The notes under the pieces were generated by a model, which was given only the letters and a program-made list of their open reading frames with translations, searched no databases and was not told the origin of the DNA. A stretch of 64,000 bases of DNA from Prochlorococcus marinus str. MIT 0912 (lineage in GTDB: Bacteria; Cyanobacteriota; Cyanobacteriia; PCC-6307; Cyanobiaceae): the NCBI RefSeq assembly GCF_027359595.1, contig NZ_CP114783.1, positions 372,001-436,000 of the forward strand. Direction: 5' to 3'. Of the stretch, positions 1-11,171 are shown in pieces (position 1 is the stretch's first letter; every line of letters begins with the position of its first letter). The position numbers were made by a program, and so were the translations under genes.

Positions 1-629
1 CTTGCAATAACAGAATAGAATGGGTCACTTTCGGACGAGTAAAAACCAAAAAGCTTTTCTTCATATGTTTTTTCATTAAATATTTTTTCAATTCTCCATC
101 CATTAGAAGAGAGAACACTACATACGTATTCAATCCTTTTAGCCTCTGACGAATAAGTCCAGATATTTGGAGCTTTGGTCCAAAATGCTCGATTAGTGAA
201 TGAAATTATCAAGAATGAATCAGATTTGATAATCCTTGATAGTTCTAATGAAACTTTTTCAGGATATTGAAGATATTGCCATCCGGCAACTATTAATCCT
301 ATGTCAATAGAAGAATCTTCTATTGGCATATTTTGCTTAATATTTAAATTTTGGACCCAGTAACTATTAAGCCTTTTATTTGAAGATAACTCATCTACGT
401 TCATTCCATGACCAATAACCTTTTTATATCTCATATCATCAGGTAAATGGCTAATCCAACTACTCATTAAATCAAGAATTACGTAATGATTTAGTAGATA
501 CTCAGAATATAAGCCTGTAAGTCGTTTTCTAAATGAATTGCTTAGGTGATTAACATATCTAGGATTTTTATAAAAAATATAATCATCATTAATATCTATT
601 TTTTCTCTATCATTACTTGAAAGCTTCAT
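1..629 (-). CDS. SAM-dependent methyltransferase-like protein (3' end off window)
   Basis: Open frame read leftwards from an ATG at 627-629 to the window edge, 209 codons with no stop. The product begins MKLSSNDREK and has a methyltransferase-like layout: a DLMSSW strand where motif I would be, a VIGHGMN segment, then DIGLIVAGWQYLQYP resembling the post-II/III region of UbiE-type (type 11) enzymes, and a late IISFTNRAFW segment. The glycine-rich motif I is not canonical, so activity is unproven. Its substrate is unknown. The C-terminus is probably only a few residues beyond the edge, judging from family length. Confidence 0.7.
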   Translation of the reverse strand, partial: MKLSSNDREKIDINDDYIFYKNPRYVNHLSNSFRKRLTGLYSEYLLNHYVILDLMSSWISHLPDDMRYKKVIGHGMNVDELSSNKRLNSYWVQNLNIKQNMPIEDSSIDIGLIVAGWQYLQYPEKVSLELSRIIKSDSFLIISFTNRAFWTKAPNIWTYSSEAKRIEYVCSVLSSNGWRIEKIFNEKTYEEKLFGFYSSESDPFYSVIA

Positions 630-772
630 CAAAAGTAAAATTCTTATTGTTAATTAATTATTTTACTTTATTATCGAATTATTTACAAAATTAAATTAGC
701 AATAAAATAAAGAATACTTATCGCTCAATTTTATATATCTATATTTTATAAATAATTAATTCCAGGATTCAT

Positions 773-1384
773 TTAAAATTCTTTTTGATCCAATGAGTTT
801 TGAATGGAATTAGTGGGCTCTCTAAAGTCAATTTTATTATTTGTTGGAATAAAGAGTAATAGCGTACTTGTAAATAAAAATATAATAAATGCATAAAAGA
901 AATTATAATTCTTCTTGGACTTTGAAACACTATTAAGTATAAATTTCTTACTGAAAGGACATTCTTGATTGATATCCCAACTAATATTAAATCTAGGATC
1001 AAACCTTAAAAGATCAAGACATCTTGTCAAGTCAGATAATTCAGAGTCATCTAAAATAATTTCTAAAGGCTTAACACCCGTCCTTGTACTATTTAGTAAT
1101 AATTTATGATTAATACCAAAAGGTGACATTGTCACAATTTTTTTATTAGATATAAATGTGTTTCGGATACCAGAAACATATGATCTTGAATATTGAAATA
1201 TTACTTGCATTAAATTATCAAGGTGTTCCTTCTCTCCCTCCAATAGGGGTGACCCAATTATTTTTAATGACCAAGAAAATAAAATACCAATAGTATCTTC
1301 TGAGTCTCCATTTGAAACATCTGGCATCCCTGCAAGTTCAAGGGAAGAGGAGTTTTGATCAAATCTATAAGTTAAATTAATCAT
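773..1384 (-). CDS. DUF4335 family protein
   Basis: 203 residues. Soluble N-terminal part (1-160) starting MINLTYRFDQNSSSLELAG, then a lysine-rich stretch and one transmembrane helix near residues 163-180 (FFYAFIIFLFTSTLLLFIP), then a short tail. I recognise the arrangement as the cyanobacterial DUF4335 family, usually next to a DUF3038 gene as it is here (9-bp gap). The function is unknown; the topology suggests a protein anchored by its C-terminal helix. Co-transcription with the gene upstream is likely. Confidence 0.75.
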   Translation of the reverse strand: MINLTYRFDQNSSSLELAGMPDVSNGDSEDTIGILFSWSLKIIGSPLLEGEKEHLDNLMQVIFQYSRSYVSGIRNTFISNKKIVTMSPFGINHKLLLNSTRTGVKPLEIILDDSELSDLTRCLDLLRFDPRFNISWDINQECPFSKKFILNSVSKSKKNYNFFYAFIIFLFTSTLLLFIPTNNKIDFREPTNSIQNSLDQKEF

Positions 1385-1393
1385 ATATAAATA

Positions 1394-1990
1394 CTATTGC
1401 TGGTGATATAAAGATGCCTTTAAACGATTAGCTCCGGCTTTTCCACAGGATAGAGAGAGTATGACTAATAATTCTCTAAAAAGCTCATGACTATCTTCAA
1501 TTAATAAAGAAGAAATATAACTACGTTTAATATTCATCCTCTCACGAATAAGTGACTTAAGACGTGTAGTAAATAAATACCAGCGTTCTTGATTAAGTGT
1601 CTTTGATTCTTTTGACGAAAGTAATTGCCGAATAAGTGGATAGAGATTTTCTGCCATGCAAGAAATAAGATCAACGAGTGAATCGATCTGCTTAGAAGTT
1701 AGAGTTTCAAACGTATGAGTATTCCTCAGAGGATTTGTACATCTCATTTTCCAAAATTGGACTCTACTAGAGAAATCATCTGATAAACCAATATCTTTAG
1801 CCTTCAATAATAAGGAATCGGTTGCGTTGATTTGAAGAGTTTCAATAACTAATATCAAAAAGTCAAGTTTCCTAGGGGTATCAGAAGCGATTTGGCAATT
1901 AGCAAAAGATTTGTCGGAAGTTGAGAGTTGATATTTTGAGCTCATATTGACATTTTCATTCTGCGTAGCAACTAAGTTGGATTCTTTCAT
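1394..1990 (-). CDS. DUF3038 family protein
   Basis: 198 residues, all helical in appearance, with no signal peptide or membrane span. The core matches the cyanobacterial DUF3038 family from memory (segments LDFLILVIETLQINATD and FRELLVILSLSCGKAGA). It lies 9 bp upstream of the DUF4335 gene on the same strand; the two are typically paired, which suggests a joint but unknown role. A later ATG at residue 16 (MSSKYQL) is an alternative start, because the first 15 residues look unconserved. Confidence 0.75.
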   Translation of the reverse strand: MKESNLVATQNENVNMSSKYQLSTSDKSFANCQIASDTPRKLDFLILVIETLQINATDSLLLKAKDIGLSDDFSSRVQFWKMRCTNPLRNTHTFETLTSKQIDSLVDLISCMAENLYPLIRQLLSSKESKTLNQERWYLFTTRLKSLIRERMNIKRSYISSLLIEDSHELFRELLVILSLSCGKAGANRLKASLYHQQ

Positions 1991-2071
1991 ATTTTAAATA
2001 ATGACAGGGTATGGAAGATTAGCTAGTTTTATTGTTGGTTTTATAAAACCGCACACCAATATTTGTAAAGA

Positions 2072-2590
2072 ATGGAACACTTAAAAAAATATATAAATGA
2101 AATAAAAGACTTTCCAAAAGAAGGAATAGTCTTCAAAGACATCAACCCAATATATAAAGAGCCTATGATATGGAATGAATTAATGATTCCGCTACAAAAG
2201 CTAATATCCAATATAAAACCAGATTACATAGCTGGGATAGAATCCAGGGGATTTATTTCTGCTTCTGCTCTGGCATTTAAACTAGATGTTGGTTTTATAC
2301 CTATTAGAAAGCCTAATAAATTACCAGGAAATGTTGTTGGTGTTAATTATAAGCTTGAATATGGTGAAGACAGATTAGAGATACAGCAGAATTCAATTGA
2401 AAAAAATAGTAAAATAATAATAATAGATGACTTGCTTGCAACAGGAGGAACGGCTTCTGCTGCAGGCGATTTGATCAGAGAGGCAGGCGGAAATTTAATT
2501 GGATATGCTTTCTTAGTAGAGCTTACTGAACTTCAGGGGAGAAAAAGATTAGATACTAATTTGCTTGTAGAAAGTCTGATAAAGTATTAA
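2072..2590 (+). CDS. apt: Adenine phosphoribosyltransferase
   Basis: 172 residues, normal family length. Converts adenine plus PRPP to AMP in purine salvage, in the cytosol. The type I PRTase signature is intact: the PRPP-binding loop IIIIDDLLATGGTASAAG near residues 120-137, the substrate loop GIESRGFI near 55-62, and the N-terminal FPKEGIVFKDI segment diagnostic of Apt. Transcribed alone, divergent from the DUF3038 gene and convergent with the small DUF2949 gene, whose stop it overlaps by 4 bp. Confidence 0.95.
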   Translation: MEHLKKYINEIKDFPKEGIVFKDINPIYKEPMIWNELMIPLQKLISNIKPDYIAGIESRGFISASALAFKLDVGFIPIRKPNKLPGNVVGVNYKLEYGEDRLEIQQNSIEKNSKIIIIDDLLATGGTASAAGDLIREAGGNLIGYAFLVELTELQGRKRLDTNLLVESLIKY

Positions 2591-2796
2591 TTATCTTTTA
2601 GCCACAAAAGTATTGTATTTAGTTGAGAAAGAGTTATTAAACCATAACTCCACATGACAATAGGTAATGGAGAATTTTCATAGGTACATCTTTTAACTCC
2701 TAATTCTAACGCTCGCTCACTTATTTTAAGTTTGTGAATAATAAAGTTGCATAATTCATCGGAAGCTGGATTAATTGAATTTTTTGTAATAGTCAT
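2587..2796 (-). CDS. DUF2949 family small protein
   Basis: 69 residues. The conserved block LGVKRCTYENSPLPIVMW followed by SYGLITLSQLNTILLWL is the hallmark I associate with the cyanobacterial DUF2949 family. No membrane span or metal site. It is the last gene of a minus-strand run (dapB, membrane protein, UbiH-like), 18 bp after the UbiH-like gene. Function unknown. Confidence 0.75.
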   Translation of the reverse strand: MTITKNSINPASDELCNFIIHKLKISERALELGVKRCTYENSPLPIVMWSYGLITLSQLNTILLWLKDN

Positions 2797-2814
2797 TATT
2801 AAATATAATACAAG

Positions 2815-3927
2815 CTAAATTCCATTAGTCATTAAATTTAGAATAAATTTTCTAATAATGGATGATTTTTTTAGAACAAAGAAAATAAATTTTCTAGGTA
2901 ATAAAAAAATATTATAATTACTTCTAGAATATCTTACTAAAGAGTCAGTTAATATAGATATTAATAAAACATCAAGTAATCTAGAAAATGAATATATAAG
3001 AGGAATAATAGAATGATTATTTTTAAGAATTGGTATTGACATTAATTTTGTAAGACTATCAACATCTCTCCAACATAGATTTAACCCTTGCCCACCGACA
3101 GGATGCAATTTGTGTGCCGTTTCGCCTAAATAAATATATTTTCCAGAAAAAAATGAATAATTGAATACAAAATTTATGGGGAAAGAAACAGGAGAATCGA
3201 TTATAGTATCGGGTTCAATACCATTTGGAAGAATTGTAGATAAATAATCTAAAAACAATGACTTTGGCAAGCTAATATTATAATTACCTTTTAAAATAGA
3301 TTGACTACAAATAATTTGAAACAAATCTCCACCTAGAGGTAATACAGCAAATGGGCCCTCTGAGTTTAAAATTTCAAAAGCTTCGTTTGATTTAATACCT
3401 CTTAATAATACCTTAGCGGTTATACACATTTGGTCATATTTAAAATTGAATGAGGGAGTTTTAAGTTTCTTCTTTGTATTTGAATTGGATCCATCCGCAG
3501 CAATGATAATGTCATAATTATTTGTATTGGGTATAACAGAAGTAGGAATTTTATTGATATTTTCATTATCTGAAATGAATTCCAAAATGGAAATCATTAT
3601 ATTTTTATGCTCAGCTATCCAACCTACTGCCGAATATTTTTGATCTAATAAATGTAAATCATTAACTATAAATTGAAACTTTTTATTTAATTCATAATCT
3701 ATTACATTTAAATATTGAAATGGAACCAAATTAGATACTAAAGTAGACCATATACCAAGTTTTTCTAATATCTTCCTAGACGAATGAGTGATAGCATATG
3801 TTCGATCTCTATTGATTAGATCTTCGTCAGATAATCTTTCATATAGATCAACTCTAAAACCAGCTTTTGCTAATGATATTGCTGCTAATGATCCAGTTAA
3901 TCCAGAGCCAATAATTGCTATATTCAT
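2815..3927 (-). CDS. UbiH/COQ6-type FAD-dependent monooxygenase
   Basis: 370 residues. N-terminal dinucleotide-binding motif IAIIGSGLTGSLAAISLAKAG (residues 3-23, GxGxxG) followed by YERL; a central DIIIAADGSNS (second FAD motif) and a C-terminal GETAHKLHPVGGQGLNLCWRD block that matches the GDAAH...PxxGQG(L/M)NxG signature of aromatic-ring hydroxylases of quinone synthesis. In cyanobacteria such genes are annotated as ubiH-like; the quinone substrate (plastoquinone side pathway or another) is not shown by the sequence. Likely co-transcribed with the genes on either side. Confidence 0.85.
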   Translation of the reverse strand: MNIAIIGSGLTGSLAAISLAKAGFRVDLYERLSDEDLINRDRTYAITHSSRKILEKLGIWSTLVSNLVPFQYLNVIDYELNKKFQFIVNDLHLLDQKYSAVGWIAEHKNIMISILEFISDNENINKIPTSVIPNTNNYDIIIAADGSNSNTKKKLKTPSFNFKYDQMCITAKVLLRGIKSNEAFEILNSEGPFAVLPLGGDLFQIICSQSILKGNYNISLPKSLFLDYLSTILPNGIEPDTIIDSPVSFPINFVFNYSFFSGKYIYLGETAHKLHPVGGQGLNLCWRDVDSLTKLMSIPILKNNHSIIPLIYSFSRLLDVLLISILTDSLVRYSRSNYNIFLLPRKFIFFVLKKSSIIRKFILNLMTNGI

Positions 3928-3959
3928 AGTAGCTATTATATCATTTTAAAAAAAATTAT

Positions 3960-4607
3960 TTAGTTCAAAATTCTCATATTAACAAATTCTTCAAATGCAG
4001 GGCGAAGAAGAAATGGATAAGATCCAACCCATAAATTTATTTCTGGACACCAAGCATCACTTATAGCCTGAATCCTATCAAAATCTCTCCTATTACTAAA
4101 AACAACACAGTTAATCCTCATTCCTTTTGTTAGAACATTGAACTTATTTTGTAATGGAAAAGATATATTCCCTATAAATCCGTCTTCGTCTTCTATATCC
4201 AAAACGACCCAAGTTCTTTTTTTCTCTAACACCTCTAATCTTCCATCTTTATTTGCTTGTTCCTGTTGATTTTCTACTCTATCTTCTATATAAACATCAG
4301 ATATATATCCATCAACTAAGGCTGAGAAAGAGAAACTTTTAAATTTAGAATTTTTTCTACTAGCTTCAAGAATTGGTCCCCATAAGATATATAAAAGGAA
4401 AACTACACCTAATACCAACCATAAAGAGTAAAACTGACTTGTTACTTGACTTTGGCTGATGAGCAATGTAATGACCCCTCCAATGGTTGAAATCAATACC
4501 CGTTGAAAAACCTTCTGAGGATTACCCAACGCTGAATTAAATTGCTTCCCAGTCGCTACTGAAGGAATCAATTTATTTATATCATTTGGCTTGATTGGTA
4601 ATAACAT
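3960..4607 (-). CDS. Conserved cyanobacterial membrane protein
   Basis: 215 residues. Two hydrophobic helices close together (about residues 36-55 and 60-78: VLISTIGGVITLLISQ and LWLVLGVVFLLYILWGP), then a soluble beta-rich region from about residue 88 (SALVDGYISDVYIED, RTWVVLDIEDEDGFIG). Homologues are conserved in cyanobacteria and are sometimes labelled phosphate ABC permease, but I see no permease motif supporting that. It sits 12 bp downstream of dapB, so it is probably co-expressed with it. Function unknown. Confidence 0.7.
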   Translation of the reverse strand: MLLPIKPNDINKLIPSVATGKQFNSALGNPQKVFQRVLISTIGGVITLLISQSQVTSQFYSLWLVLGVVFLLYILWGPILEASRKNSKFKSFSFSALVDGYISDVYIEDRVENQQEQANKDGRLEVLEKKRTWVVLDIEDEDGFIGNISFPLQNKFNVLTKGMRINCVVFSNRRDFDRIQAISDAWCPEINLWVGSYPFLLRPAFEEFVNMRILN

Positions 4608-4619
4608 TTGTATTAATTA

Positions 4620-5468
4620 CTATAGGATTTTCTCAAGTCCATAAACCAATTGATTGAGGGATCTAATTTTTTTTACCACTAATAAAACTCCAGGCATATA
4701 AGCTGAACGATCAATAGTGTTATGGGTTAACTCATAGGTCTCGCCATTTGAACCAAACATGACTTGTTGTTGAGCAACAAGTCCGGGCAATCTTACCGAA
4801 TGAAGCTTTAAACCACTAGGACGAGATCCACCACGAGAACCTTCTATAGATTCTTCTTCATGGACTAGAGATTTATTAAAGGCTGCGCGCTGTTCCTCTA
4901 TTATTTCAGCTGTTTTTATACACGTTCCACTTGGGGCATCAGCTTTTTTGTTGTGATGCATTTCAGTTAATTCAGCGAACTCATAAAAACGAGCTGCCGC
5001 AGCAGCGGCTTGTTGCAGTAAAACCATACCTACTGAAAAGTTTGGAATAATTGCTGAACCAAGAGAAGCCTTTTCAGCAAATTTGGAAAGATCTTCTAAT
5101 TGATCTGAAGTTATTCCTGTAGTACCAATTACAGGATGAACTCCGTATGCGATTGATGTACGTGTATGTTTGTAAGCAACATTTGGATGAGTAAAATCAA
5201 CTAAAACAGCACCATTATTTGTTCCATTTTGGTTGAAATTTTGACTTGCAGCGCATATAGTTCCTTCGAAATCGCTTGAAAGATATACCTCTAGTGGCCC
5301 TAAACCTAATAATAAACCTATGTCTTGACCTTCTTTTTCCTTCTCAGTATCAATTGCTCCAACAAGTTGATAATCATTAGATGAATTAATTGCTTTAATA
5401 ACCTCAGATCCCATTCTCCCTAATGCGCCTGCGACTAAAACAGGTATTGATTGATTAGAAGAACTCAT
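4620..5468 (-). CDS. dapB: 4-hydroxy-tetrahydrodipicolinate reductase
   Basis: 282 residues. NAD(P)H-dependent step of lysine and diaminopimelate synthesis. Visible landmarks: N-terminal nucleotide-binding VLVAGALGRMGSEV (about 10-23), the DFTHPNV segment, GTTGI, the catalytic-region ELTEMHHNKKADAPSGT (about 165-181, with the E(L)HHxxKxDAPSGTA signature), and late RLPGLVAQQQVMFG. First gene of a minus-strand run; its start faces chlH across a 112-bp intergenic region that must hold both promoters. Confidence 0.95.
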   Translation of the reverse strand: MSSSNQSIPVLVAGALGRMGSEVIKAINSSNDYQLVGAIDTEKEKEGQDIGLLLGLGPLEVYLSSDFEGTICAASQNFNQNGTNNGAVLVDFTHPNVAYKHTRTSIAYGVHPVIGTTGITSDQLEDLSKFAEKASLGSAIIPNFSVGMVLLQQAAAAAARFYEFAELTEMHHNKKADAPSGTCIKTAEIIEEQRAAFNKSLVHEEESIEGSRGGSRPSGLKLHSVRLPGLVAQQQVMFGSNGETYELTHNTIDRSAYMPGVLLVVKKIRSLNQLVYGLEKIL

Positions 5469-5580
5469 TGGTTTTTTTTTTTACAATCATATTTGATATT
5501 CCTTGTAACAGGCATTAACTAAATAACACACTAAAGGGCCACTGAACACTAGGCTTGGTCGAATTCCGATAGAAGAAAAG

Positions 5581-8500
5581 ATGTTTACACAGGTTCGCTC
5601 AGCCAATCGCAGAGTTTCACCTGTCGAGAATCACAAGCATAAAGCAGTGATGAAGGCTGTTTATGTGGTTCTAGAGCCTCAATATCAAAATGCTCTTACT
5701 CAGGCGGCAAACTCACTAAATTCTCAAAATGGTCCTATCGGAATTGAGTTAAATGGATATTTAATCGAAGAACTTAGAGATACAGCAAACTATGAAAGCT
5801 TTAAAAAAGATGTAGAAAATGCTGATTTATTCGTTGCTTCATTGATTTTTATCGAAGATTTGGCGCAAAAAGTCGTTGAAGCAGTAGAACCTCATAAGGA
5901 AAATCTTAAAGCGGCAGTGGTATTTCCATCTATGCCAGAGGTGATGAGATTGAACAAATTGGGAACTTTCTCTATGGCCCAGTTAGGACAAAGTAAAAGC
6001 ATAATTGGCGATTTCATGAAGAAAAGGAAAGAAGCAGGCGGTGCTGGTTTTCAAGATTCAATGTTGAAGCTTTTAAATACTCTTCCCTCAATCCTTAAAT
6101 ATCTTCCGGTAGATAAAGCTCAAGATGCTCGTAGTTTTATGCTTAGTTTTCAATATTGGTTGGGAGGAACTCCAGATAATCTGAGAAACTTCCTACTAAT
6201 GCTTGGAGACAAATATGTTTTTCCTGAACTAACAATAGAAGAAGAGAAAATTGAAGTTGCAGAGCCAGAAGTTTTTCCAGATTTAGGGATTTGGCATCCT
6301 TTAGCGCCAAATATGTTTGAAGATAAAAAAGAATATCTTAATTGGACAGCATCTAGGGATGATCTATCAAATAAAGCAAAAGACGGTCCTGTAATTGGTT
6401 TGGTTCTTCAGAGAAGTCATATTGTTACTGGAGATGATGCACACTATGTCGCAGTAATCCAAGAACTGGAATACAGGGGAGCAACGGTAATTCCTATATT
6501 TTGTGGTGGATTAGATTTTTCTAAGCCTGTAAATGAATTTTATTACGATCCAATAAACCTTGACAAACCAATAGTAGATGGCGTTGTTTCTCTCACGGGT
6601 TTTGCACTTGTTGGAGGTCCTGCAAGGCAAGATCACCCAAAAGCGGTTGAGGCCTTAAAGAAACTCAATAGACCTTACATGGTTGCTCTGCCTCTGGTTT
6701 TCCAAACAACCCAAGAATGGGAAGGAAGTGATCTAGGTCTTCATCCCGTACAAGTTGCACTTCAGATTGCTATTCCTGAATTAGATGGTGCTATTGAACC
6801 AATAGTTTTATCTGGTCGAGATGATGCCACTGGCAAAGCTCATACACTCCAAGACAGAGTTGATGCTATAGCTGAAAGAGCAATTAGATGGTCATCACTA
6901 AGAATTAAAAAACGTGATCAGAAGAAATTAGCAATTACTGTTTTTAGCTTTCCACCCGATAAAGGAAATGTTGGAACAGCTGCCTACTTAGATGTCTTTG
7001 GCTCTATTTATCGTGTTCTAGAAGAAATGAAGCAAAAAGGTTATGACATAAAAGATTTACCTAAGAATCCAAAAGAACTTATGGAGACATTAATAAATGA
7101 TCCAGAAGCCTTACAAGGTTCTCCAGAACTATCAATAGCTCATCGAATGAGTGTAAAAGAATATGAAAAATTAACTCCATATTCTGAGAGGCTCGAAGAG
7201 AACTGGGGAAAGCCACCAGGAAATTTAAATAGTGACGGACAAAATCTTCTTATATATGGTAAAGAATTTGGGAATGTATTTGTTGGAGTACAACCAACGT
7301 TTGGATACGAGGGCGATCCCATGAGATTGCTTTATTCCAGAAGTGCTAGTCCTCATCATGGCTTTGCAGCTTATTACACTTATCTAGAAAAGGTTTGGAA
7401 GGCAGACGCAGTTCTACATTTTGGAACCCATGGATCACTTGAATTCATGCCTGGCAAACAAATGGGTATGAGTGAGACCTGTTATCCCGATTCATTAATT
7501 GGAGGTCTGCCTAATCTTTATTATTACGCAGCAAATAATCCTTCTGAAGCAACAATAGCAAAAAGAAGAGGGTATGCATCAACAATAAGTTACCTAACTC
7601 CCCCAGCTGAAAATGCTGGACTATATAAAGGTCTAAAAGAACTTGGAGAGTTAGTTGGTTCCTATCAACAACTACGAGAAAGTGGAAGAGGTATTCAAAT
7701 TGTTAATGCAATAGTTGAAACTTCAAAAAAATGTAATCTTGATGAAGATGTAAAACTACCTGAGAAAGATGCCTCCGAATTAGATATAGATGAAAGGGAT
7801 TTAGTAGTTGGAAATGTTTATAAACAATTAATGGAAATAGAAAGTCGACTATTACCTTGTGGCTTACACACTATTGGAAAGCCAGCAACTGCTGAAGAAG
7901 CTATTGCAACTTTAGTAAGTATCGCATCCATAGAAAGAGAAGATGATGGAATTAGATCGTTACCAGGTTTATTAGCTGAATCAAAAGGTAAAACAATTGA
8001 TGATGTCTATGAAGGTAATAACAAGGGAGTATTAGAAGATGTTGAACTTAATAAATTAATTACAGAAACATCCAGAGAAGCAGTCGGTTCAATGGTTAAG
8101 TCTCTAACTGGAAGAGATGGGAGAGTAAATATGAAGAAGAATATTTGGACTCTAATTGTTGAGTTCTTGAGAGGAATTGGTTTCTCTATCCCATCACCAT
8201 GGCAAGCATCAGCTAAGAAAGCAGGTTTTGAAAATGTAAATGCAAGTTCACTAGATAAATTATTTGATTATTTGAGATTTTGCCTAGAGCAAATATGTGC
8301 AGATAAAGAAATGGAGAGCCTTTTAAAAGCTCTAGATGGAGATTATGTTATTCCTGGCCCTGGTGGAGATCCAATAAGGAATCCCGGAGTTTTACCAAGT
8401 GGTAAGAATATTCATGCTTTAGATCCACAATCGATACCAACCGTAGCTGCTGTAGCTTCAGCCAAAGGTGTAGTTGACAAGCTAATCGAAAGACAAAAAG

Positions 8501-9594
8501 AAGAGCAAGGCACCTGGCCTGAAACCATAGCTTGCGTACTTTGGGGGACTGACAATATTAAAACCTACGGTGAATCATTAGCTCAAATCCTCTGGTTTGT
8601 AGGTGTAAAACCAAAACCAGACTCTGTAGGAAGGGTAAATAAATTAGAGCTACTTTCACTTGAGGAATTAGGAAGACCAAGAATTGACGTTGTTGTTAAC
8701 TGTTCTGGTGTATTTAGGGATTTGTTTATTAATCAAATGGCATTAATTGACCAAGCAGTAAAAATGGCTGCTGAGGCCGACGAACCACTTGATCAAAATT
8801 TTGTAAGGAAACATGCTTTGGAGCAGGCAGAAAAGGAAGGAAAAAGTATTAGAGAATCAGCAAGCAGAGTGTTTTCAAATGCAAGTGGAAGTTATAGCTC
8901 AAATGTCAATTTGGCAGTTGAGAATTCAACATGGGAAGAAGAAAATGAATTACAAGAAATGTACCTTTCCAGAAAAACTTATGCTTTCAACGCAGATAAT
9001 CCTGGTGAGATGAATCAAAACAGAGATGTTTTTGAATCAGTTATGAAAACTGCTGATGTTACATTCCAAAATCTTGACTCTTCAGAAATATCCTTAACAG
9101 ATGTAAGTCATTATTTTGATTCTGATCCAACGAATTTAATTAAAAACCTTAGAGATGATGGTAAAGCACCAAGCAGTTACATAGCAGACACAACAACAGC
9201 CAATGCTCAGGTCAGATCATTAAGTGAAACTATTAGATTAGATTCTAGAACAAAATTACTTAACCCAAAATGGTATGAAGGAATGCTCAAGTCAGGATAT
9301 GAGGGGGTAAGAGAGGTATCTAATAGACTTAATTACACATTAGGTTGGAGTGCAACTAGCGGGCAAGTTGATAATTTCGTATATGAAGAATCAAATGAAA
9401 CTTTTATAAATGATCCAGAGATGAGAAAAAGATTAATGGAATTAAATCCTCATAGTTTTAGAAGAATAGTTGGGACATTATTAGAAGTTAATGGAAGAGG
9501 ATATTGGGAAACATCTGAAGAAAATATTGAACAATTAAAGGAACTTTATCAAGAAGTAGAAGATAGAATCGAAGGTGTAAATACAGAAGATTAA
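5581..9594 (+). CDS. chlH: Magnesium chelatase subunit H
   Basis: 1337 residues, full length for ChlH. Binds protoporphyrin IX and, with ChlI and ChlD, inserts Mg2+ at the first committed step of chlorophyll synthesis. The N-terminus [14 protein letters not shown] and the following VVYVVLE-type strand agree with other cyanobacterial ChlH, supporting this start. The large CobN/Mg-chelatase domain includes the conserved [17 protein letters not shown] and [20 protein letters not shown] blocks, and the later [20 protein letters not shown] and [18 protein letters not shown] blocks. Convergent with folP, only 7 bp apart, with no obvious terminator between them. No other chelatase subunit gene lies in the window. 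Confidence 0.98.
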   Translation: MFTQVRSANRRVSPVENHKHKAVMKAVYVVLEPQYQNALTQAANSLNSQNGPIGIELNGYLIEELRDTANYESFKKDVENADLFVASLIFIEDLAQKVVEAVEPHKENLKAAVVFPSMPEVMRLNKLGTFSMAQLGQSKSIIGDFMKKRKEAGGAGFQDSMLKLLNTLPSILKYLPVDKAQDARSFMLSFQYWLGGTPDNLRNFLLMLGDKYVFPELTIEEEKIEVAEPEVFPDLGIWHPLAPNMFEDKKEYLNWTASRDDLSNKAKDGPVIGLVLQRSHIVTGDDAHYVAVIQELEYRGATVIPIFCGGLDFSKPVNEFYYDPINLDKPIVDGVVSLTGFALVGGPARQDHPKAVEALKKLNRPYMVALPLVFQTTQEWEGSDLGLHPVQVALQIAIPELDGAIEPIVLSGRDDATGKAHTLQDRVDAIAERAIRWSSLRIKKRDQKKLAITVFSFPPDKGNVGTAAYLDVFGSIYRVLEEMKQKGYDIKDLPKNPKELMETLINDPEALQGSPELSIAHRMSVKEYEKLTPYSERLEENWGKPPGNLNSDGQNLLIYGKEFGNVFVGVQPTFGYEGDPMRLLYSRSASPHHGFAAYYTYLEKVWKADAVLHFGTHGSLEFMPGKQMGMSETCYPDSLIGGLPNLYYYAANNPSEATIAKRRGYASTISYLTPPAENAGLYKGLKELGELVGSYQQLRESGRGIQIVNAIVETSKKCNLDEDVKLPEKDASELDIDERDLVVGNVYKQLMEIESRLLPCGLHTIGKPATAEEAIATLVSIASIEREDDGIRSLPGLLAESKGKTIDDVYEGNNKGVLEDVELNKLITETSREAVGSMVKSLTGRDGRVNMKKNIWTLIVEFLRGIGFSIPSPWQASAKKAGFENVNASSLDKLFDYLRFCLEQICADKEMESLLKALDGDYVIPGPGGDPIRNPGVLPSGKNIHALDPQSIPTVAAVASAKGVVDKLIERQKEEQGTWPETIACVLWGTDNIKTYGESLAQILWFVGVKPKPDSVGRVNKLELLSLEELGRPRIDVVVNCSGVFRDLFINQMALIDQAVKMAAEADEPLDQNFVRKHALEQAEKEGKSIRESASRVFSNASGSYSSNVNLAVENSTWEEENELQEMYLSRKTYAFNADNPGEMNQNRDVFESVMKTADVTFQNLDSSEISLTDVSHYFDSDPTNLIKNLRDDGKAPSSYIADTTTANAQVRSLSETIRLDSRTKLLNPKWYEGMLKSGYEGVREVSNRLNYTLGWSATSGQVDNFVYEESNETFINDPEMRKRLMELNPHSFRRIVGTLLEVNGRGYWETSEENIEQLKELYQEVEDRIEGVNTED

Positions 9595-9601
9595 TTTCAT
9601 A

Positions 9602-10453
9602 TTAAATAATTGACTTTGTCATATTTATAACCTGTGAAATCTCCTTAATATCATGAACTCTTAAAATATCAACTCCAGCTAAAACACATCTGGAAGCAAT
9701 TGCAGCCATCCCAAATATTCTTTTAGAAGGATCAGATTCATTAATTACTGATCCAATAAATCTTTTTCTAGAAGCTCCTATTAATAAAGGAAAGTTCATT
9801 GAGACAAATTCTTCTAAATTTTGCAGCAAAGTTAAATTATGATCGACATTTTTTGCAAAACCTATTCCAGGATCAATAATAATTTGCTTTGTGTTTAAAC
9901 CATTAGATAGCGCTAATTCAATTTGATTCGATAATTCTTTTTTTACATCATTAACAACGTTTGCATATTTAGCCAGAGAATCCATTGTGATACTATTTCC
10001 ACGACTATGAGTCAAAACATAAGGAGAACCTTTATCAGCCATAACCTTAAAAATTTCAGGATCATGTCGGCCACCGCTAACATCATTAACTAAATCAGCA
10101 CCTATATTTAATACTTTTTCAGCGACAGAATGATGAAAAGTGTCAACAGAAATTGGTATTTCGGGATGTAATAATTTTAATTCTTTAATTAAAGGAACCA
10201 ATCTTTTTATCTCAATTTCGGCTCCAACATCAGATGCACCTGGTCGTGTACTTTGAGCTCCAATATCTAGAATATGTGCTCCATGGTTAATGCAAAATGA
10301 AGCATGATTAATTGCTGAAGGTAAATCAATATATAGTCCTCCATCACTAAATGAATCTTCAGTGATGTTTAATATCGCCATTAAATGGGTTTCTCTTCCC
10401 ATATGTTCTGGCAGATAATTAATAATTTTTTTCGTAGTTAGCAATTCTCGCAA
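9602..10453 (-). CDS. folP: Dihydropteroate synthase
   Basis: 283 residues from the first start. Joins p-aminobenzoate to hydroxymethyl-dihydropterin pyrophosphate in folate synthesis. Motifs: [15 protein letters not shown] (pterin site), [58 protein letters not shown] and the closing LRVHDI. The first ATG overlaps tpiA by 35 bp; an alternative ATG at 10402 ([12 protein letters not shown]) begins 16 bp after the tpiA stop and would avoid the overlap, so the true start is uncertain. Probably translated from a tpiA-folP transcript. Confidence 0.95.
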   Translation of the reverse strand: MRELLTTKKIINYLPEHMGRETHLMAILNITEDSFSDGGLYIDLPSAINHASFCINHGAHILDIGAQSTRPGASDVGAEIEIKRLVPLIKELKLLHPEIPISVDTFHHSVAEKVLNIGADLVNDVSGGRHDPEIFKVMADKGSPYVLTHSRGNSITMDSLAKYANVVNDVKKELSNQIELALSNGLNTKQIIIDPGIGFAKNVDHNLTLLQNLEEFVSMNFPLLIGASRKRFIGSVINESDPSKRIFGMAAIASRCVLAGVDILRVHDIKEISQVINMTKSII

Positions 10454-11162
10454 AACTTATAGGATCCAAAGACGCTCCTCCAACTAATACACCATCAATA
10501 TCAGACATGGACATAATCTCATCAATATTATTTGATTTAACTGATCCACCGTATTGAATAATTACGTCTTCATAACCAGTCCATTTACGAATCAGTCCAC
10601 AAATTCTATTAGCCTCATTTGCCTCACATGTTTTCCCCGTTCCAATGGCCCAAATTGGTTCATAAGCGACTATTAGCTTTTTCACATCTATGCCTTCAAG
10701 ACCCTGATCAACTTGCCTTCTAATAACCCTTTCTGCTTCACCCAGCTCTCTTTGTTCAATAGTTTCCCCAACACAAACAATTGGTATTAATTGATGGTCT
10801 TGAGCTGATTTCGCTCTCTTATTTATTTGTTCATCGCTTTCACTGAAATATTTTCGTGGCTCGCTATGTCCAACAATTGCACATTTAACCGAAAGCTCGT
10901 TAAGCATGAGAGGAGATACCTCGGCTGTATAGGCTCCACTATCCTCCCAGTGAACATTTTGGCTAGACAAGGAAAGAGATTCGCTTCTTTCCTTGATGAA
11001 CTCAGAGAGAGGGTATAAAGCAGTAAATGGGGGTGCAATGACAACATCTCTTTCTTTTTTCGGTATATCTTTCAATAATGGGATCAATACACGCATGTAC
11101 TCAATTGCCTCAGAACAAGTCATGTTCATCTTCCAATTCCCTGCGATGACCGGTTTACGCAC
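10419..11162 (-). CDS. tpiA: Triosephosphate isomerase
   Basis: 247 residues. Interconverts dihydroxyacetone phosphate and glyceraldehyde-3-phosphate in the Calvin cycle and glycolysis. Catalytic features: N-terminal AGNWKMNMT (Asn/Lys of the active site), [10 protein letters not shown] (catalytic His), [13 protein letters not shown] (catalytic Glu and flexible loop 6) and the phosphate loop [19 protein letters not shown]. Second gene of an S4-protein, tpiA, folP run, 9 bp after the S4 gene. Confidence 0.97.
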   Translation of the reverse strand: MRKPVIAGNWKMNMTCSEAIEYMRVLIPLLKDIPKKERDVVIAPPFTALYPLSEFIKERSESLSLSSQNVHWEDSGAYTAEVSPLMLNELSVKCAIVGHSEPRKYFSESDEQINKRAKSAQDHQLIPIVCVGETIEQRELGEAERVIRRQVDQGLEGIDVKKLIVAYEPIWAIGTGKTCEANEANRICGLIRKWTGYEDVIIQYGGSVKSNNIDEIMSMSDIDGVLVGGASLDPISFARIANYEKNY

Positions 11163-11171
11163 GCTAGCTCC